16,278 nucleotides of DNA from Chromera velia (GCA_018398765.1 JAHBMJ010000857.1:15013-31290); one strand, 5' to 3'; counted from the first letter of the stretch, positions 1 through 8,857 are shown. Program-made: numbers and translations. The notes: a model not told the origin generated them from the sequence alone.

Positions 1-277
1 CCTTCCTCCCGGCCATTTGCCCGCCTGCCCCGTTCCCTCCCCGATAGGCCGGCCATTCTGCTGAGATTCTTCTAGCTCTTCGATCTTTCTCCAACTTGTC
101 AGCCCGCCTCCTCCAACGTCCTCGTGTCAAGTGCACCTCTATCCCCTCCCCTCTTTTTTCGCCGCCTACAGTCTGCATGCATAGAGCCGTTGGACCGCCA
201 CATACACACCCACAGATGCATCTGAACACACAACATTCTTATATATGCTGCCTGCCTGTCTGTCTCTCTGCCTGCAG
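1..277 (+). other. Probable intron or upstream region of the left-hand gene
   Basis: No convincing exon is visible here. The stretch is pyrimidine-rich and ends in a good 3' splice site: a CCTGCCTGTCTGTCTCTCTG tract followed by CCTGCAG at 271-277. This is where the open frame of the next exon begins to look protein-like. Short ORFs in this stretch are low-complexity and not supported. Confidence 0.4.
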
Positions 278-1440
278 ATCTCTGGATTCACGACTTCAAC
301 CTGTACATCGAGACAACGTTCGGGGAGGGCCACGTTCGCGGCTCCATCCTTAAAAAGGGAAAGTCTGCCCCCCACCCGTCTCGTCGCCTCTCTAGCGGTT
401 CCTCCCTCCTCGAAGACGCACTGTCTCCCATGCATATGCAGCGCCAGCCCAGTGAGGGTGGGACACCCATACTGTCCATGCGTTTCCCCTATATCGGCTC
501 GGCTTGTTTCGGAGACTCTGTGTATGAGGGGGGATTCACGGACTTCGACTTCCAGTCCATGTACACGCGTAGCGCTTCAGGTTTGACTCCTATTCGGGTG
601 GGGAAGATGGACAGGTTGGGTCTCAGTAGAACGGAATGGAAGAAAAAGGTGCGAGGAATGGAGTGGCAGGGCATGCTTGAGATCCCTCTCTCCGATGAGA
701 TTGGAAACGTGTCCTTTCCCATCCCAAAGCAGTCGGAGGAAAACGAGAAAGTTCGTCAGTCTTCGTCCCCCCCTCCCATCTCAATGAAGGCAGACCCCTC
801 TCCTTCTCCCCTCCAAGTTCCTCCTCCTCCAGCAGCAGCAGCAGCAGCATCATCGACTGCCACAGCATCCAAGCCTGCTGCAACAAATGCACAGACCCTT
901 GATGAAAACAAAGACCCCAAAGAGTCCAATTCCTCCCCTTCTCCTTGCCTGGAAGCACGTGAGACTGTTGAGGAGACTGCCTGTGCAGCTCCATCCTCCT
1001 CGTCTCCTTCTCGTTCCTCCCCCTTTTCGTTGGAGAAGGAGAAGGACGCAGAGAAGGAGACGGAGACAGAACCCACAAAAGTGTCCGTGTTGTGCGTCAG
1101 AGACCAAGACACAGAGAAAGAGGAGGACGAAGAGAAAAGGACGAGAGAGACCAGGGGAAGTGGAGGAAGTTCGACGGTAGGCAAGCAAGCAGAAGAAAGA
1201 AAAGAGGAGAACGGAGAGCAAGAGCAGGAAGAAATCGTTGAGAAGGGAAAGGGAGACCAGGGTTTCTGGTTGTTGCTTGACTTCGCGAATGGTCAGTCCT
1301 GGGCAGATCGCAGGAAGAGGCGTGCAGATGTGCTTCTGCAGCTGCACAAAAGGGAGTCTGAAAAGGAGGAAGAAATGAAGGAGAGCATCTATCGGGGGCA
1401 TCTCTCTGCGTGGGAGAAAGCCCTTGAATTGATGGGATAA
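278..1440 (+). CDS. Unrecognised protein, large 3'-terminal exon (5' end outside or unresolved)
   Basis: I do not recognise this protein. The frame is open from the acceptor at 271-277 to a TAA at 1438-1440 (about 386 residues plus a split first codon). The frame before the ATG at 430 reads like real protein (LWIHDFNLYIETTFGEG, then a Lys/Ser/Arg-rich stretch). I therefore favour a spliced exon over a start at 430, although a 336-residue protein from 430 is possible. Order along the exon: an N-terminal part rich in aromatic residues (FPYIGSACFGDSVYEGG, then TDFDFQSMY); a Ser/Pro/Ala linker with an alanine run encoded by GCA repeats near 832-849; a highly charged Glu/Lys stretch; and a C-terminal segment with GFWLLLDFANGQSWADRRKR and LSAWEKALELMG, likely helical. 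No signal peptide or membrane segment is seen. Bases 935-1226 are shared with repeats elsewhere in the window, so part of the exon may be an exonised repeat. Function unknown. Confidence 0.55.
935..969 (+). repeat. 35-bp segment repeated at 2647-2681
   Basis: The 35 bases around CTTGCCTGGAAGCACGTGAG are identical at both places. Copy 1 lies in the left-hand exon about 30 bases upstream of the 229-bp duplicated segment. Both may belong to one dispersed repeat family of about 300 bp, present elsewhere only as fragments. Confidence 0.85.
998..1226 (+). repeat. Duplicated segment, copy 1 (inside the left-hand exon)
   Basis: This 229-bp stretch matches 4168-4393 with about 10 substitutions and one 3-base in-frame difference, roughly 95% identity by eye. 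It encodes the charged part of the protein (LEKEKDAEKETETEPTKVSV, then TRETRGSGGSSTVGKQAEER). Confidence 0.9.
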
Positions 1441-2140
1441 TTGAAGGAAGGGAGGAAGGAAGGAAGGAAGGGGGGGAGAAAAAGGAGATAGAGACATTAT
1501 CGTTCATTCTCTCTTCTGCCGTCCTTTCCTTCCTTCCATGCACGGGGGCACTTATTGAGAGCAGCAGGGGAGAGTGAGAAGACATGGATGCAAAGCGGTG
1601 GAAGGAAGGAAGGAAGGGAGGGAGTGAGAGTGGTTGGTGACTCCGTCTAAACTGTTCTTCCTCCATCGTTCATTCAGTTCTTCACGTCTTTCTTTGTGCA
1701 TACATGCATGCGCGTGGGAGTAGGTGCAACTCCCATTTCCCATTCATTTACTCTGACGGACTGACTGACTGACTGACTGACTCACCCTTTCATTCATTTA
1801 CTCATTTATTCACTCGTCTTCTTTCTTCTTGTTCCCTTCCTTCTCCCTTTCTTCCTTCACGCCTTCACAAAATCCGCATTGATGAATTCGAAGGAGGCCG
1901 TGAGGAGGTGAAGGGAAAGAAAGGAAAGAAAGAGAGAAGGAAAGAAAGAAAGAAAGGAAAGAGAAAGAAGGGATCGATGACCGGGGAAGGCCGGAGTTGT
2001 TGTTGTAATAGAAAGCGATCATGTCGCTCCCTTTTGCTTGCCGACCCTCCCCTCCTCAAGCACAGTATTTGTAAGGTGGTACTCAGATGAGAAAATGCAC
2101 TGAACCCTCACTTTTCCTTCTTCTGTCGTTGCTCTTTTAG
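1441..2140. other. Repeat-rich spacer without a supported gene
   Basis: It holds GGAA/GGAAGG runs (1441-1480 and 1600-1622), a (CTGA)n tract at 1761-1782, CATTCATTTACT repeats near 1741-1810 and a GAAA/GGAA-rich purine tract at 1912-1972. ORFs in this stretch are made of these repeats read in different frames. A good acceptor-like sequence ends it at 2140. Confidence 0.6.
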
Positions 2141-2208
2141 ACACATATGGCACGGTCATCGGTAACTTTGACTTTGTGTATGTCGCGTTGCCAGGAGCTT
2201 TGGGTTGA
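2141..2208 (+). CDS. Candidate terminal exon, unassigned
   Basis: A pyrimidine-rich tract ending in TTGCTCTTTTAG (2129-2140) is followed by a short open frame reading TYGTVIGNFDFVYVALPGAL and ending in TGA at 2206-2208. The peptide is unlike the surrounding low-complexity sequence and looks like the tail of a folded protein. No matching upstream exon is identified. It could be an alternative last exon of the left-hand gene, a pseudogene remnant or chance. Low confidence. Confidence 0.25.
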
Positions 2209-2300
2209 ATGCGTATGGTCGTCACGTCTGGCTGCCTGCCTGCCTTGCGGTGGGAGGGCCACTCGGGGGGGGACGTGGGGTGACTGTCGGGAAGGGGTTT

Positions 2301-2331
2301 GAATGAATGAATGAATGAATGAATGAATGAA
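2301..2331 (+). repeat. (GAAT)n microsatellite
   Basis: Near-perfect GAAT tandem run of about eight units. Confidence 0.95.
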
Positions 2332-2584
2332 TAAGAATTATTTCTTGCACGTGTTCGTTCTGATTCTGGGTGAGAGAGAGAAGGGAACTTAGGCTGGTAG
2401 GGTTGTGAGGGAGACATGGAAGCATCCAGAAGGGAAGAGAAGGGAAGGGAAAGAGGGAGGGTGGAGGGAGGGATAAAGTCGGCGCCCCGCAGGCAGGCAG
2501 GCAACTTTAGCAGGGAGAAGCCCGTTTGTTTAATTCGTGTATACAATTAATTGTCTCTTGGTTCTTTCTCTTGATTGATTCGTT

Positions 2585-2636
2585 TCGAACGACTCTCGAG
2601 CGAGCGAGCGAAATGAATGGATAGACAGACAGACAG
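2585..2636 (+). repeat. Shared block TCGAACGACTCTCGAG...(GACA)n, copy 1
   Basis: TCGAACGACTCTCGAG at 2585-2600 is followed by GAGCGAGCGAG-type sequence and GGATAGACAGACAGACAG at 2619-2636. The same order occurs from 4411 to about 4478. Just downstream is the 35-bp fragment at 2647-2681, which matches the left-hand exon. Confidence 0.8.
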
Positions 2637-2646
2637 AATGCTTCCC

Positions 2647-2681
2647 CCCCTTCTCCTTGCCTGGAAGCACGTGAGACTGTT
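2647..2681 (+). repeat. 35-bp fragment identical to 935-969
   Basis: Identical over 35 bases to part of the left-hand exon. Identity is lost on both sides apart from a C-run. Confidence 0.85.
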
Positions 2682-3140
2682 CCGTTTTGTTTTTGCTCTT
2701 CCGTGCGTGCGTACGTGAGCCAGGGGTGTGGTTCATCCTTCATGCAGTCTGTTTGATTCCTGCATGAGAATGTCTGAAAGAAACCTAACACCTAACAGCA
2801 GGGGGAGGGGGTAGAAGAAGAAGTATTTTCAGTGTCTTTGTTTTTTTTACTTTGGTTGACCTCTTGCCCTTTTCGTCTTTCTTTCTTTGCCTTGCGTCTC
2901 CCCTCTGGCATTCGAGTTGCGGCCTCTCTCTTTCTTTTTCTCTCTCGATCTGTCTCTACCTTCGGTCTGGTGCGTCGCTTGACGCAGTGTAGAATTCTAC
3001 TTGCGGCGCTTTCTTGAGAGACAAGAGCAGCAACTGGGGAAGCTCGGCAGCAGGAGGGGGAAGGACAGGACGGACGGAAGGAGGCTGGCACTGGACAATC
3101 ATGAAGAGGCATGAGGGCAAAGTAAAGACAATGAAAGAGG

Positions 3141-3161
3141 GCGGGAGTTGCACCCGTAGCG
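3141..3161 (+). repeat. 21-bp dispersed repeat, copy 1
   Basis: The core GGGAGTTGCACCCGTAGC is identical to 3735-3755 over 21 bases. It is not low-complexity, so chance recurrence within 600 bp is unlikely. Confidence 0.85.
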
Positions 3162-3734
3162 GAGAACTCAGTGCGTGAAGGCGTCTAAATATTATAGAAG
3201 AGGGGAAGAGAGGAAGAGGGGAATTAAGAGAGATGCATTCAGAGAAAGAGAGGTGCTCGCCCAATGGGTCTGCTTGGGGACTGTCCATCTCTCTCTTGCT
3301 CTTTCTTTGTCTGTCTGTCTCCCTCCAAGAGAACAACCGAAAGAGAAAAAAAAGCACAAGTATCCGTGTATGAAGAAAAGGCCCTGAAATTTTCAGATCT
3401 TTTTCATTCCTCTCCCTGCTGGAGTTTTCTCCCCCATTCCCTTCCCTTTCCTTCCCTCATCTTCATGAAAAACGGACGGCTGTAGGTGCAAACGAAAGAA
3501 AGGCAAAGAGGGGGTGCGAAGAAAGGGTCACCAAGCTTGAAGACGGGCTTCGCGAAACCAGCTTGACGGTTTCATTGTCAACTCACTCTCTCGTTCGCTG
3601 TGTCCTGCGTGTGCCCCGTTGTAGGAATGGATCGGTCGGTCGGTTTCCCGGTCTTTTCCTTTTCTTTCAAGATCTGGGAGAGACAAATACGTTTTTTTTT
3701 TCCTTTCATTCACTCCGTCTCCCCCCAAAGAGAA

Positions 3735-3755
3735 GCGGGAGTTGCACCCGTAGCG
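3735..3755 (+). repeat. 21-bp dispersed repeat, copy 2
   Basis: Identical to 3141-3161 and followed by the palindromic TACGTACGT. Confidence 0.85.
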
Positions 3756-3800
3756 TACGTACGTTCTGGAGAGAGAGGATAAGCCGAGAACCAGACAGAC

Positions 3801-3838
3801 AGACACAACAAACGCTTCAAGACACAACAAACGCTTCA
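3801..3838 (+). repeat. 19-bp tandem duplication
   Basis: Two exact adjacent copies of AGACACAACAAACGCTTCA. Confidence 0.95.
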
Positions 3839-4138
3839 CGGCCGTCCGTGGGTCTGTCTGGCACACCATTCTTCACAGGTACCGGGGGGTGCCTGTGGAG
3901 CGTGGAAGGCTGTAATGCGTTACGGATCATGCTGGCCTGGAAAGCAAAGGTTTAACCGCTTCTCTTCTTCCACTTCCATCTTCGTCTCCGTTCCTCCGAC
4001 CAGTCCTTTCCTTTCCTCTTCTTTCCTTTCCTTTTGTTTTCCCTGGCAAGGCTGAGATCGCCGGCCTTCCAGAATTGTCTCTGGGGCGCTCTTCAGGTTG
4101 CTGCAGAAGGAAAATGGAACACGAGTCCGCAAAGGTGA

Positions 4139-4162
4139 CACACACACGCGCGCGCGCGCGCC
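4139..4162 (+). repeat. CA/CG alternating tract
   Basis: Alternating purine-pyrimidine run of CA followed by CG units, placed directly before copy 2 of the duplicated segment. Confidence 0.9.
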
Positions 4163-4167
4163 GACAC

Positions 4168-4393
4168 CCTCGTCTCCTTCTCGTTCCTCCCCCTTTTCTT
4201 TGGAGAAGGAGAGGGACGCAGAGAAGGAGACGGAGACAGAGCCCACAAAAGTGTCTGTCTTGTTCGTCAGAGACCAAGACACAGAGAAAGAGGACGAAGA
4301 GAAAAGGACGAGAGAGACAAGGGGAACTGGGGGAAGTTCGACGGTAGGCAAGCAAGCAGAAGAAAGAAAAGAGGAGAAAGGAGAGCAAGAGCA
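4168..4393 (+). pseudogene. Partial second copy of the left-hand exon
   Basis: About 95% identical to 998-1226, same orientation, one codon (a Glu) shorter. The copied frame stays open through the match. Of the ten base differences about six are silent and four change the residue (Lys to Arg, Cys to Phe, Ser to Thr, Asn to Lys). A TGA follows three bases after the match ends. No start, acceptor or remaining domains of the parent are present here, so I call it a gene fragment. It could instead be another member of a dispersed repeat that was exonised at 998-1226. Confidence 0.6.
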
Positions 4394-4410
4394 TGCTTGA
4401 TTCTTTCGTG

Positions 4411-4480
4411 TCGAACGACTCTCGAGTGAGCGAGCGAGCGAGCGAGAGAGAGAGGTGGATAGACAGACAGACAGACAGCA
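4411..4480 (+). repeat. Shared block TCGAACGACTCTCGAG...(GACA)n, copy 2
   Basis: TCGAACGACTCTCGAG at 4411-4426, then GAGC/GAGA repeats, then GGATAGACAGACAGACAG from 4457. Same order as 2585-2636. It directly follows the duplicated exon fragment. Confidence 0.8.
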
Positions 4481-4778
4481 TGCAGGGAACAAGCGGAGGG
4501 AGGGCGCAAAAGCGGGTACGGGTTTCTTTCTTTTTGGTTTGGTTCCTCGATTGCTTGCTTATTCGGGGAATACTATTGATTTTTCTTTCTTTCCGGCCAG
4601 CTCATTTGCTTGGCCCGGATTGAAAATATGTGTTCGTCTTTCTCGCATTTTGTTTGCATTTTTTTTAGCTTGCTTTTGGGACGAGGCTTTGTTTTTGCAT
4701 GCATTGAGTTTGTTTGCATGGTTTTTTTCCTTTCTTCCAGCACACGGTCGGTCGGGTGTTTCTCTCTCTTTTGTCTAT

Positions 4779-4812
4779 CTGTCTGTCTGTCTGTCTGTCT
4801 GTCTCTGTCTGT
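4779..4812 (+). repeat. (GTCT)n microsatellite
   Basis: Tandem GTCT run with a single interruption near its end. Confidence 0.95.
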
Positions 4813-5100
4813 AGAAGAAGAAACATTCAGTCTCTCTGTGAGGGCAGGGGAAGAAATGAATAGAAAAAGGGAGGAAAAGAAACGCGTAGAGCCTTTAAGT
4901 GTTGTGCCTTTGTGGTGAGTTTTTCTTATCGATCGATCCTTCCGTCCTTCCTCCTTTCCTTCCAATCCATTTGTTTGTCTGTCTGTCAGACACCCACCCG
5001 CTCAGCTTCTCACCCCCTCCACAAGTATCCAATCGGCACTCGTAACCGTTCCGTTTCCCGATTGGATTGCAAAGGCCCTGCAGCCGCCTCGCATTGACGC

Positions 5101-5270
5101 ACGCAGAACTCTTCTTGTCAAGCAACGGCAGCTGAAGGCTTTGAACTGACGTTGAGTCTTCTGTCGAGCAAGGCTTTCTGAAGGCTTTGCACTGACGTTG
5201 AGTCTTCTGTCGAGCAAGGCTTTCTAAGGCTTTGAACTGACGCTGACTCTGTTGTCAAGCAACGACAACT
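5101..5270 (+). repeat. ~46-bp minisatellite, about 3 units
   Basis: The unit starts AAGGCTTTGAACTGACGTTG and continues AGTCTTCTGTCGAGCAAGGC. Starts lie at 5135, 5181 and 5226 (periods 46 and 45). A degenerate half unit precedes (CTTCTTGTCAAGCAACGG near 5111). The third unit is the most diverged. The unit length is not a multiple of three and TGA/TAA stops occur at unit junctions, so it is not a protein repeat. Confidence 0.9.
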
Positions 5271-5687
5271 GCGAGGAGGACGAGACGGTGTTTCCCTCCC
5301 TGGAGGTTCAAATCTCGCCCGCCGAGCTAGGAGGAAATCGTCACACGTTGTCTCAGGAAGGGGACAGTCTCAACATTCCCCCCCCGCCCCCCCCTCCGGA
5401 TCGATCGAGGAGACAGACAGACAACAGAGAGAAACAATGAAGAAAAGACGCAGAGGATGTCAGGAAGAGGACCGAGAAAGGGAGATGCTCTGCAGGGGCC
5501 CGTTCCTTCACACACCCCTGCACGCTCTCCCCGTCTCCCCCTGTAGATATGCTGGTAAGCTGAGGCTTCTACGGGCTGCCTTGCACCGACGTCGGAGCTT
5601 TCTGTCTGTCTGTCTGTTGCGTTGGATGCCGGCACAATCGTGACTTCTTCCTCCTCCCTCCTTCATTCCCATTTCCCGGCCGGCCCC

Positions 5688-5722
5688 TCGAATCCCCCCC
5701 CCTCGAATCCCCCCCCCCACCC
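5688..5722 (+). repeat. Tandem CCTCGAATCCCCCCC
   Basis: Two adjacent copies of a ~15-bp C-rich unit. Confidence 0.85.
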
Positions 5723-6245
5723 CCATGTCGGGACGTGCGTGCGTCAGCACGGTCGATTCGGGAAAGGCACACGCGCTGTACGATTCAGCTCTTCCTTGAT
5801 CTTTCCTCTTTTCTCTGTTCTCTGTTCTTCTTTTGTTTGGAAGGAACTTTGCGTCTCCTTGAGCGATTTGATGCCCCCTGACGGTCAGAGGCAGGCAGTC
5901 ACTCAGGCAGGCAGGCAGGCGTCGTTGTGGAGAGTCCAACCGAAGCAATCAAGCAAGCGCTCGTGTCAAGGCTGACTAGGGCATGGGGTGTGGAAGCGCA
6001 AGAGACCCAAACGAATCCCTCTCTCAGTATCGTTGCCCTCAATCGAACAGGCCTTAATTGATTCGTTCCTCTCTTTCTTCTTGCCTAGCTGGTGAAATGA
6101 AGAGGACGGACGTGTTGATGCTGTTTTTTGATTCTAAAATTGATTGAAAAGTGGCGGGTGGTTCTTACTCCAGACCGCAGAAAAGAATCAAAGACAAAGG
6201 TCAATTGGATGAACCGCTTGTTTTTTTCCCGACGTTGGATTTTGA

Positions 6246-6584
6246 ATGGCTGACCTCATGCATTCGGGAGCTTCTGCAAATCAGGCTGCGATCTCTCGAA
6301 AGAAGCACGCATGGCTGGGTGCTCCTCCAAATAACCAACGCAAGATTGTGAAAGGGTTGGAAGGAAATTTCAGGTTCATCATCGGGGCAGAAGGAAAGCA
6401 TTTCACAACGTTCGTCTCTTGCATGCATGCGGGTTTTTGGTCTGGAGGTTTTTTCTGCACGCATGTTCCGTCTGCAAGGGCTTTATTTTGTTTTCTTTCT
6501 CAGCTCAACGGTCTTGTTTGCTCATATAGACACGCAGACGTACACTCGCGTGATTCTTCCTTCCCATTTCCTTTTCAAGCTTGA
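6246..6584 (+). CDS. Hypothetical ORF, 112 aa
   Basis: Opens with ATG at 6246 and ends with TGA at 6582-6584. The first ~55 residues have balanced composition (for example RKKHAWLGAPPNNQRKIVKG, then NFRFIIGAEGKHFTT). The second half is Phe/Cys/Ser-rich and looks less like protein. An exon could stop near 6449 at WSGG, where TCTGGAG is followed by GTTTTT. No family is recognised and no signal peptide is seen. It may be a chance ORF. Confidence 0.25.
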   Translation: MADLMHSGASANQAAISRKKHAWLGAPPNNQRKIVKGLEGNFRFIIGAEGKHFTTFVSCMHAGFWSGGFFCTHVPSARALFCFLSQLNGLVCSYRHADVHSRDSSFPFPFQA

Positions 6585-6626
6585 GTTTCATTTTGGTTTC
6601 GCTTTGAAGCTCCAGCGTTTTTTTAG

Positions 6627-6668
6627 AATGAATTAATGAATAAATGAATCAATGAATGAATGAATGAA
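6627..6668 (+). repeat. Imperfect (GAAT)n microsatellite
   Basis: GAATGAATTAATGAATAAAT-type run with several variant units. Confidence 0.9.
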
Positions 6669-6849
6669 CCTCTTCCTCCATTATGTGTGTGCGTTACGGT
6701 TTCTCCTTGGCCCCCTTCTTCACAGCCTTTCTTCTTTCTGTGAGGGTTCATGCGCCGTGCCTGACCTCTCTTTTCACTTTCTTGAACAAAGGGTGGATGG
6801 TTATGCATTTTTAGTGAGGTGCCTCTTCCCTCTGCGCCGTCTTATTTAA

Positions 6850-8800
6850 GCTCCAACCTTTCTCCCGCGTCTGCGTCCGAGTTTATTACCTTGAATAGGC
6901 AATTTTGCCACAAGAACAACGTGGGTACTTGAAAATGCTAAGTGCACAAAGTAAAGTACTCACCAGATTACAACTTCCTTCAGCTGTTAACTTTACATAA
7001 TTAAACCAGAACTTTGAAAAAACTTTGTATAGCTAGTAACATAGCATAACATTGATGTTCCGGGTTTTTCCTCCAGTTCACATTACTAGTCACATTATAG
7101 GTTTTACTTATTGATATAATGAGATAAGCTCAGACAACTACAAATTATAGCCTAAGCCTACCTAGAAGCCTACAATAGTCACGGTCACTTAAATAGTGTT
7201 GTTAGTAACGTGTTACCTATAAATTATGCTGTAAATGAGCCTGTAATTTACTAGCAACACCCTGGTACCAGCGGGCAGCAGCGACGAAGAGTTCAAGGCA
7301 CTGGCTCTCTCTTCTTTAAGGCAGAGCTAGATATGCAGTTGCGGAAGAGGTCTGCAAGCGGCGGGCGGGGGCTATCGCTTCTTCATATTTCCCTCCTCTT
7401 ACCAAGCTTACCCCCCTTCAACAAGCTTTTCCCTCCTCTCATCGCATGTTTGTGTTTCTTCTTTACAACAAATCCGCCTCTAGTCTCTATTCCTTTTCCG
7501 CCCTCCCTCGATTTGCTTTCACAGTAACCGATGGCTCTCTGTTCGGTTTCTTACGTCTGCTCTCATTTAACTTACAAGGCGAAAGCAGTGCTCTGTCTGT
7601 TGAATGTAGTGACCACAAACTCTGTGTACATAATTCTTGTATTCGGTGTGTTAATGACTTCATGCATAGACTTTCTTCATGTGCTAAGTGGCTGGATGAA
7701 AGAGAATTCCTGCACTGCCTGGCTGAGCTGGAATCCATTAATTCAAATGATTGTAACTGTCCACTCCCCGGTGCAAGTACATCTGAACTCTTTATCCGTA
7801 ATGTCATTTGATCGCTTCTACGCTCGCATCCGGTCTATCTCTTTGATGCCTATCTCCCTATTCTAGAAAGTGATTAACTGATCAACTCCACCGGTGACTT
7901 AACAAACAACAACCATGCATGTATGTGCCACCCGGGAGCTTAGCACTTCAACTGGGGTTAGGCATCCTCTAACTAACTAACTAACTAACAGTAGGGCTGT
8001 ATTCAATGATGCTACTAATCATATCCTTCTCCGCCTAAGTTTGAAGGTCTCTAAAGGTCTCACAAACAAACACTGCCCTGCCCTGCAATCAAGGATAAAA
8101 AGCTAGATAAAAAGATAATCAACAAATAGATCAATGATACAATACACTGAGTGCATTGATTGTCTGCCTGCGACGTGCATGCAAACAGAGCAGCTTTGAT
8201 CCAAATTTTAGCTGCTGGTATAAACTATAAAGAGAGTGAAAAAGAAAAGCTGGAAGAAAAGTTCAGAAAACAGGAATTATAGTAAAAGGGTCTGTAATAG
8301 TCTGTAAAGCAAGATGGACTGCTGCATGTATTGTCATGCAATTAGGGCCCCTAGGACTGCCTCTTAAGATTCGTCAGGTCTACTTAGTAATCGGATCTGA
8401 TTCTAAAATTTTTCATATTATATAATTCGCAAATGATTCAAGTTCCCCATCATTCCAAACATTTATAATAATTAAAACAATATAGAAATATAGGCCAATA
8501 ACGATGATCATCGGATGATGTATGATGATGATAATGCAATATCGAACTTTGAATAAAGAACACTGGCATATCATATGATACCAGAACAACGTAAAAAACT
8601 ATTGAATCAAAAATCTAGAAAGACAAATACAATTAATTATATAAGCAGATTGCAATCTTTTGAAAGAAAACTTTTTTTGCACTTCTAATCATGTCCTATC
8701 CGTATTACATTGAAAGACTCTGTCGCAATACGAAGAAAAACATGAAGATCAAATGCAAAACTCTAGGCCGATTGAAACAAACGAAGTATAAAAAATAGGG
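6850..8800. other. AT-rich island, possible old insertion
   Basis: Base composition changes sharply. Lines counted by eye give about 32% GC at 6961-7020 and 25% at 8461-8520, against 60% at 13981-14040 in the thylakoid gene. The tetranucleotide and dinucleotide microsatellites of the rest of the window are nearly absent here, apart from a short CTAA run near 7970-7989. A central part (about 7260-7870) is less AT-rich and holds the only ORFs of note. I found no terminal inverted repeats, target-site duplication or recognisable transposase. An inserted element, integrated organellar or foreign DNA, or an assembly join are all possible. Confidence 0.6.
7446..7811 (+). CDS. Hypothetical Cys-rich ORF in the AT-rich island, 121 aa
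   Basis: Starts at ATG 7446 and ends at TGA 7809-7811. Residues 1-45 are hydrophobic and aromatic. Residues 50-110 carry eight cysteines (54, 60, 65, 68, 79, 91, 103, 105), with C-x5-C-x4-C-x2-C spacing that could bind a metal, and a charged segment WLDEREFLHCLAELESINSN. An overlapping ATG frame (7531-7866, 111 aa) is hydrophobic, and I cannot exclude it as the real one. A splice-acceptor-like TTTGCTTTCACAG ends at 7521, so the protein-like part could be an exon starting there. No family recognised. Confidence 0.3.
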   Translation: MFVFLLYNKSASSLYSFSALPRFAFTVTDGSLFGFLRLLSFNLQGESSALSVECSDHKLCVHNSCIRCVNDFMHRLSSCAKWLDEREFLHCLAELESINSNDCNCPLPGASTSELFIRNVI

Positions 8801-8815
8801 AGAAGACGCAACACC

Positions 8816-8817
<2 letters not shown>
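7812..8817. other. AT-rich stretch with no supported gene
   Basis: No long ORF on either strand, no tRNA or rRNA signature, and no clear repeat apart from (CTAA)n near 7970-7989 and ATGATG repeats near 8505-8535. Confidence 0.6.

Positions 8818-8857
<40 letters not shown>

Larger units (their letters stand above)
2209..4167. other. Repeat-rich spacer with dispersed repeat fragments
   Basis: Mostly purine- or pyrimidine-rich simple sequence. It contains a (GAAT)n run, the 35-bp repeat fragment, two copies of a 21-bp repeat and a 19-bp tandem duplication, each listed separately. One weak terminal-exon candidate lies at 3879-3955: an acceptor CTTCACAG, then a frame reading GGCLWSVEGCNALRIMLAWK to a TAA at 3953-3955. 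I found no gene that I can support. Confidence 0.55.
4394..6245. other. Spacer without a confidently supported gene
   Basis: Contains (GACA)n and (GTCT)n runs, a ~46-bp minisatellite (5101-5270), poly-C/CCTCGAATCCCCCC repeats (5688-5722) and GCAGGCAGGCAG (about 5890-5920). The frame at 5252-5440 after the minisatellite (NCEEDETVFPSLEVQISPAE, then a proline run) has somewhat protein-like composition. It has no clear exon boundaries and no ATG, so I do not call it a gene. Confidence 0.5.

Noticed and set aside
850-1497. Long minus-strand ORFs opposite the left-hand exon (Leu/Phe/Ser-rich)
   Set aside because: They are the reverse reading of Glu/Lys-rich codons and purine repeats. They have no independent start context or domain.
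3879-3955. Second terminal-exon-like frame after CTTCACAG
   Set aside because: The peptide is short, has no partner exon, and no frame preference can be shown. It is mentioned only in the spacer entry.
3920-4492. Minus-strand ORFs of 184-190 aa over the duplicated segment
   Set aside because: They are the antisense of the copied exon fragment plus translated GACA/GAGC repeats (CLSVCLS, SLARSLA).
5300-5325. GGTTCAAATC, a tRNA T-loop-like motif
   Set aside because: The flanking bases do not form a T-arm stem, and no acceptor or anticodon arm can be found around it.
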